In this document: piece after piece, positions 60,824 to 64,000 of the stretch | Layout: each line of letters opens with the position of its first letter | Numbering within the stretch: position 1 is the first letter of the stretch | Source: Nonomuraea sp. SYSU D8015 | GTDB lineage: Bacteria; Actinomycetota; Actinomycetes; Streptosporangiales; Streptosporangiaceae | Reading direction: 5' to 3' | Assembly: GCF_008065375.1 (NCBI RefSeq) | Contig: NZ_VJYI01000018.1 | Coordinates: forward strand, 124,001-188,000 | DNA: 64,000 bases | Translations under genes and position numbers: made by a program | The notes under the pieces: generated by a model | What the model was told of the DNA's origin: nothing | Database searches by the model: none | What the model saw: the letters and a program-made list of their open reading frames with translations, nothing else

Positions 60824-61734
60824 GCCCGCCTCCTCACTCTGGGGTCGATCAGCGGCTGGAGCAGGTCGACGACCGTGGTCACGGCGATGTACGCGGCCAC
60901 CATGAGCAGCAGCACCGCCTGCGTCACGGGGAAGTCGTGCGTGTTGATGGCGTTGACCAGCAGGGAGCCGATGCCGTTGAGCCCGAACGCGGTCTCCACG
61001 GTCACCGTGCCGGCCAGCATCCCGGCCGTGACCAGCCCGCACATGGTCACGATCGGCCCGAGCGCGCCCCTGAGCACGTGTCTGCCCACGATCGAGCGCT
61101 CGGACAGCCCGGAGGCGCGGGCGACGGTCACGTGGTCGAGCTCGCGCTGCTCGACCATGGACTGCCGGGTGACGCGGCTGATGATCGCCAGCGCCCCGAG
61201 CGCCAGCGTCACCGCCGGCAGCGTCAGGTGCCACAGCGACCCGCCGCCCATGACCGGGAACCAGCCGAGCTGCACGCCGAACAGCGAGATCAGCACGGTG
61301 GCGACCACGAACGGCGGCACGGAGGTGGCGAACGTCGTGCCCGCCACCACCGCCGCGTCCGTGCGCCCGCCGCGCACCGCCGCCAGCACCCCGAGCGCGA
61401 CCCCGAAGACCACGAACAGCACCGACGCGTACGCGACCAGGGTCAGCGTGCTCGGCAGCCGGGCCGCCAGCAGATCGGCCACCTGGTCGTTGTACTGCAG
61501 CGACCGGCCGAGGTCGCCGGTCGCCGCGTCGCCGAGCCAGCGGCCGTACTGGACCAGGAACGGGTCGTCGAGGTGGTATTGGGCGCGGATCGCGGCGAGG
61601 TATTCGGGCGTGAGGTTCTCCTTGCCGCCCGCCAGGAACGTGACCGGGTCACCGGGCGCCGCGTACGACGCCCCGAAGATCACGAACGACGTGGCGAGCA
61701 GCGTGGCGAGCAGCCCGGCCAGCTTGCGGATCAC
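60820..61734 (-). CDS. ABC transporter permease (DppB-like), operon 2
   Basis: 304 residues. LLATLLATSFVIFGASYAAP then GDPVTFLAGGKENLTPEYLA, and loop VARASGLSERSIVGRHVLRG. Standard DppB layout. 3 bp after the solute-binding protein gene. Confidence 0.92.
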   Translation of the reverse strand: MIRKLAGLLATLLATSFVIFGASYAAPGDPVTFLAGGKENLTPEYLAAIRAQYHLDDPFLVQYGRWLGDAATGDLGRSLQYNDQVADLLAARLPSTLTLVAYASVLFVVFGVALGVLAAVRGGRTDAAVVAGTTFATSVPPFVVATVLISLFGVQLGWFPVMGGGSLWHLTLPAVTLALGALAIISRVTRQSMVEQRELDHVTVARASGLSERSIVGRHVLRGALGPIVTMCGLVTAGMLAGTVTVETAFGLNGIGSLLVNAINTHDFPVTQAVLLLMVAAYIAVTTVVDLLQPLIDPRVRRRA

Positions 61735-61737
61735 GGC

Positions 61738-63345
61738 TCAGCCCTTGGCCCCGAGGTCGGCCGCCCACGGGTAGCCCATGTGGACCTGGGAGGCGGGCGG
61801 GCCGGTCACCTTGTTGCCGAGCACGACCACGTTGGGCACCTCGACCAGCGAGATCCACACCATGTCGGCGGTGAAGAGCCGCTGCAGCTCGATGACGTCC
61901 TTGGCGCGGGCGGCGGGGTCGGTGGTCTCCAGCGCCTTGGCCACGAGCTTGTCGTAGTCGGGCGAGCTGAACCCGACCCAGTTGTTGGACGAGCCGGTCA
62001 GACCGTTGTCGTAGAAGCCGATGGGGTCGGACTTGGTGATGTACCAGTCGTCGGGCACCAGGTCGACCTGGGCGCGCACCGATTCATCAGTGTAGAAACT
62101 CCCGAACTCCGACGCCGGGACCGTCTTGATCTGCGCCGCCAGCCCGATCTTCTTGGCCGCGTCGACCACGGCGTTGGCGATGACCGTGCGGGCCTGCTCG
62201 CCGTTGGTCGCCACGATGATCGGCTCCTTGGGCGACCCGGCCTCCTGCACGAGTTTCTTGGCCTCCTCCAGCCGCGGCGACTCGGGCGCGCCCTGGAGCT
62301 GGTCGTAGGCCGACTGGAAGACCTGCTTCTCGTACGACCACGCCCCGGCCCCGACCGGCACCTTCCACGGCCTGGCCAAGCCGGCGAACCCCGACTTGGC
62401 GATGCCCGCCCGGTCGACCGCCAGCGACAGCGCCCGGCGGATCTTCGGGTCCTTCATCACCCCGCGATCGGTCGGCAGCAGCACGAACACCCGCGTGGTC
62501 GGGCCGTAGGCGACGGTGACCGCCGAGTTGGACTGCAGCGCCGCGGCGGGACCGGTCTCGGAGAGGTACGCCCCCTGCGCCTCCCCCGTCACCAGGCTGT
62601 TGACCAGCGCCGTCTCGTCGGCCCACCGGAACGTGACGCTCTTGGTGAGCGGCTTGACGTCCTTGTTCCAGTACGCGTCGTAGCGCTCGATCGTGATCCG
62701 GCTGCCGGACGTCCATTCCTTGAGCCGGTAGGGCCCGCTGCAGGCGTCCTCGTGCCCCGGCGTGCCGTATTCCTTGCCGAGCTTCTCCACGACCTCCTTG
62801 TTGAGCACGATGCCGGCGCCGCCGGCCAGGGCCTGGACGAAGAGCGCGTTGGGCTTCTTCAAGGCGATCGTGACCTGGTGGTCGCCGGTCTTGGTGATGG
62901 AGGCGACGTCCTCGAACTCGTCGGACTCGTCCATGCCGTCGCCGGCGTGCCGCTTCAGGCTCCAGACCACGTCGTCGGCCGTCACCGGGGAGCCGTCGTG
63001 GAACGTGGCGTCCTGGCGCAGCGTGAGCACCATGGTCTTGGGGTCGGGCTGCTGGGCCTTCTCCGCCAGCCACGGCTTGACCGTCATGTCGGGCTGGGTC
63101 TGCATGAGGCGCTCGCAGACGTTGGCCAGGATCGTGCGGTTGTCGGTGCCGCCGTCGGCGTCGAGGTCGAGGGTGCCGGGCTCCTCGTCGAGCATCCAGA
63201 CAGCGCTGTCGAGCGGGCCCGCGGCCTTGGCGGTGCGGTCGACCAGCGTGAGCTTGGCGGGATCGGGGGCCTTGGTGGTCGCGGCGGGCCCGCCGCAGGC
63301 CGCGGTGAGACCGGCGAGCCCGATGAGGGCGAGTGTCTTCTTCAC
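61738..63345 (-). CDS. Solute-binding lipoprotein family 5, operon 2
   Basis: 535 residues from GTG 63345, overlapping the C45 gene stop (GTGA). Lipobox LTAACGG with Cys at 17, so membrane-tethered by lipid, unlike the operon-1 protein. SBP_bac_5 features: VCERLMQTQPDMTVKPWLAE, DATFHDGSPVTADDVVWSLK and RRALSLAVDRAGIAKSGFA. Ligand unknown but, given the neighbouring acyltransferase, could be an acylated peptide-like compound. Confidence 0.92.
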   Translation of the reverse strand: MKKTLALIGLAGLTAACGGPAATTKAPDPAKLTLVDRTAKAAGPLDSAVWMLDEEPGTLDLDADGGTDNRTILANVCERLMQTQPDMTVKPWLAEKAQQPDPKTMVLTLRQDATFHDGSPVTADDVVWSLKRHAGDGMDESDEFEDVASITKTGDHQVTIALKKPNALFVQALAGGAGIVLNKEVVEKLGKEYGTPGHEDACSGPYRLKEWTSGSRITIERYDAYWNKDVKPLTKSVTFRWADETALVNSLVTGEAQGAYLSETGPAAALQSNSAVTVAYGPTTRVFVLLPTDRGVMKDPKIRRALSLAVDRAGIAKSGFAGLARPWKVPVGAGAWSYEKQVFQSAYDQLQGAPESPRLEEAKKLVQEAGSPKEPIIVATNGEQARTVIANAVVDAAKKIGLAAQIKTVPASEFGSFYTDESVRAQVDLVPDDWYITKSDPIGFYDNGLTGSSNNWVGFSSPDYDKLVAKALETTDPAARAKDVIELQRLFTADMVWISLVEVPNVVVLGNKVTGPPASQVHMGYPWAADLGAKG

Positions 63346-64000
63346 GGGGTCACTTCTCCATGGGGGCCGTCGTAGAGGTTCCATGGCACGCGCTCGTACT
63401 CGTGGTCACAGGGCGTGCCGGCCGCGATCAAGTAGTCGCCCGTGGTGAGGTCGACGCAGCTCGACAGCAGGGTCGCCCACCGTTTGACGGGGGGCTGGGT
63501 CGGGTCGGGATGGGTGCAGAGGGACTCGGGATAACCCAGGTGGTCGGACATGGCGAGCTTGATCCGCTTACGGGCCTCGTCGGTGCCCGACGCCTCGCGC
63601 ACGGCGCGCAGCCCGCCCTCGGCGCGCGGCACCCGGAACAGCGAGTCGGCCGAGCCCGGGCGGTAGGTCGCGGCCAGTTGCGGCGGGACGAACGCCTGGT
63701 AGTGGTTGCCGTGGACGAGCAGGCCGTCGGTCGGATACATCCAGCCGACCGCGCCGGGCGTGGTCTCCAGGTCGATCGCGAACCCCTCGCGGTGGGTGAT
63801 CAGCGCGTTGCTGGCGATGTGGGCCCGCGACTTGGTCAGCGCCTCCAGCGCGGCGTTGAGGTTGCCGCTGTCGAGCACCCGGCGCCTGATCAGCGTCTGC
63901 GGCACGCCGATCGCGTCGTCGAAACGGCCGCCGAGCCCGTTGGCGTTGAGCGCGATGCCCGCCGAGTTGGCCCCCTGCCGCCCGACCTGCCCCGCCTCCA
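63342..64000 (-). CDS. C45 autoproteolytic acyltransferase/hydrolase (C-terminal part; start beyond window)
   Basis: The visible 219 residues begin EAGQVGRQGANSAGIALNAN and continue NALITHREGFAIDLETTPGA, GLLVHGNHYQAF and CVDLTTGDYLIAAGTPCDHE. This is the acyl-CoA:6-aminopenicillanic acid acyltransferase (IAT)-type C45 family; in it an internal Cys is exposed by self-cleavage, which lies in the part outside the window. The gene leads into the peptide ABC operon with a 4-bp overlap, so enzyme and transporter are made together. Substrate probably an amide or ester of a peptide-like molecule. Confidence 0.85.
   Translation of the reverse strand, partial: EAGQVGRQGANSAGIALNANGLGGRFDDAIGVPQTLIRRRVLDSGNLNAALEALTKSRAHIASNALITHREGFAIDLETTPGAVGWMYPTDGLLVHGNHYQAFVPPQLAATYRPGSADSLFRVPRAEGGLRAVREASGTDEARKRIKLAMSDHLGYPESLCTHPDPTQPPVKRWATLLSSCVDLTTGDYLIAAGTPCDHEYERVPWNLYDGPHGEVTP

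Noticed and set aside
60805..63375. Long plus-strand open frame (856 codons) opposite operon 2
   Set aside because: Antisense to permease and binding-protein genes with full motifs. The translated product is low complexity (Gly, Arg, His, Gln).

Overview
The window is chromosomal DNA from a high-GC actinomycete. Evidence: strong G/C third-position bias, frequent GTG starts and 1-4 bp operon overlaps, a large AfsR/SARP-type regulator, a DUF47-PiT phosphate operon with a PHO-box-like sequence, CU044_5270-type and VOC proteins, and relics of actinomycete integrative elements. The style fits the Streptosporangiales (Nonomuraea/Streptosporangium-like). That placement is an inference from gene content, not a database result.

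Layout. (1) 1-2224: housekeeping genes on the minus strand (PiT phosphate transporter with its DUF47 partner, dCTP deaminase), then tRNA-Gly(CCC). (2) 2225 to about 14050: an accretion zone. The 3' half of tRNA-Gly(CCC) is repeated at least seven more times (5424, 6319, 6548, 7361, 8917, 9796, partial 14031). Several copies are followed by a terminator-like hairpin or preceded by short GTGCC-type repeats that look like integrase arm sites. Between the copies lie a decayed IS481-Rep-integrase mosaic, further integrase and IS scraps, a DUF433/DUF5615 toxin-antitoxin pair, a Uma2 nuclease, small unknown proteins, a selenocysteine tRNA (10472-10564, minus) and a redox cluster. The cluster encodes MauE-like, MauD-like and MauA-like (methylamine dehydrogenase light chain-like) proteins and a membrane protein whose reading frame is interrupted by one in-frame TGA. 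(3) 14054-29074: two-gene sigma/membrane-protein unit, DUF4240, lipoprotein, VOC, two RibD/DHFR-fold proteins, aminoglycoside-phosphotransferase-like protein, histidine kinase, epimerase, hydrolase and a 1066-residue AfsR-type regulator. (4) 29138-43901: MFS and NCS1 transporters, alkylsulfatase-like enzyme, HAD phosphatase, PRPP synthetase homologue, SDR, TetR-azoreductase-SMR unit with twin operators, NmrA-like protein, secreted hydrolase and a NarL-type two-component system. (5) 43898-64000: two complete peptide-type ABC transporter operons; the second starts with (or follows) a C45 autoproteolytic acyltransferase gene cut by the window edge. Between them are a second sigma/anti-sigma-like pair, lipB, an APC permease, a PfpI/DJ-1 protein, PspC, and an AraC/NmrA divergent pair.

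The most interesting region is 10470-13690. A selC gene lies about 1.5 kb from an open reading frame that continues through one TGA. A hairpin starts about 15 nt after that TGA, placed and shaped like a bacterial SECIS, and its apex contains GGUC. The ORF sits at the end of a Mau-like thiol-redox operon. This could be a new selenoprotein in an orphan quinone-cofactor-like system, or simply a nonsense mutation in a decaying island. The sequence alone does not decide. The second most interesting structure is the tandem att array, which records repeated integrations by elements with at least three arm-site types into one tRNA-Gly gene.
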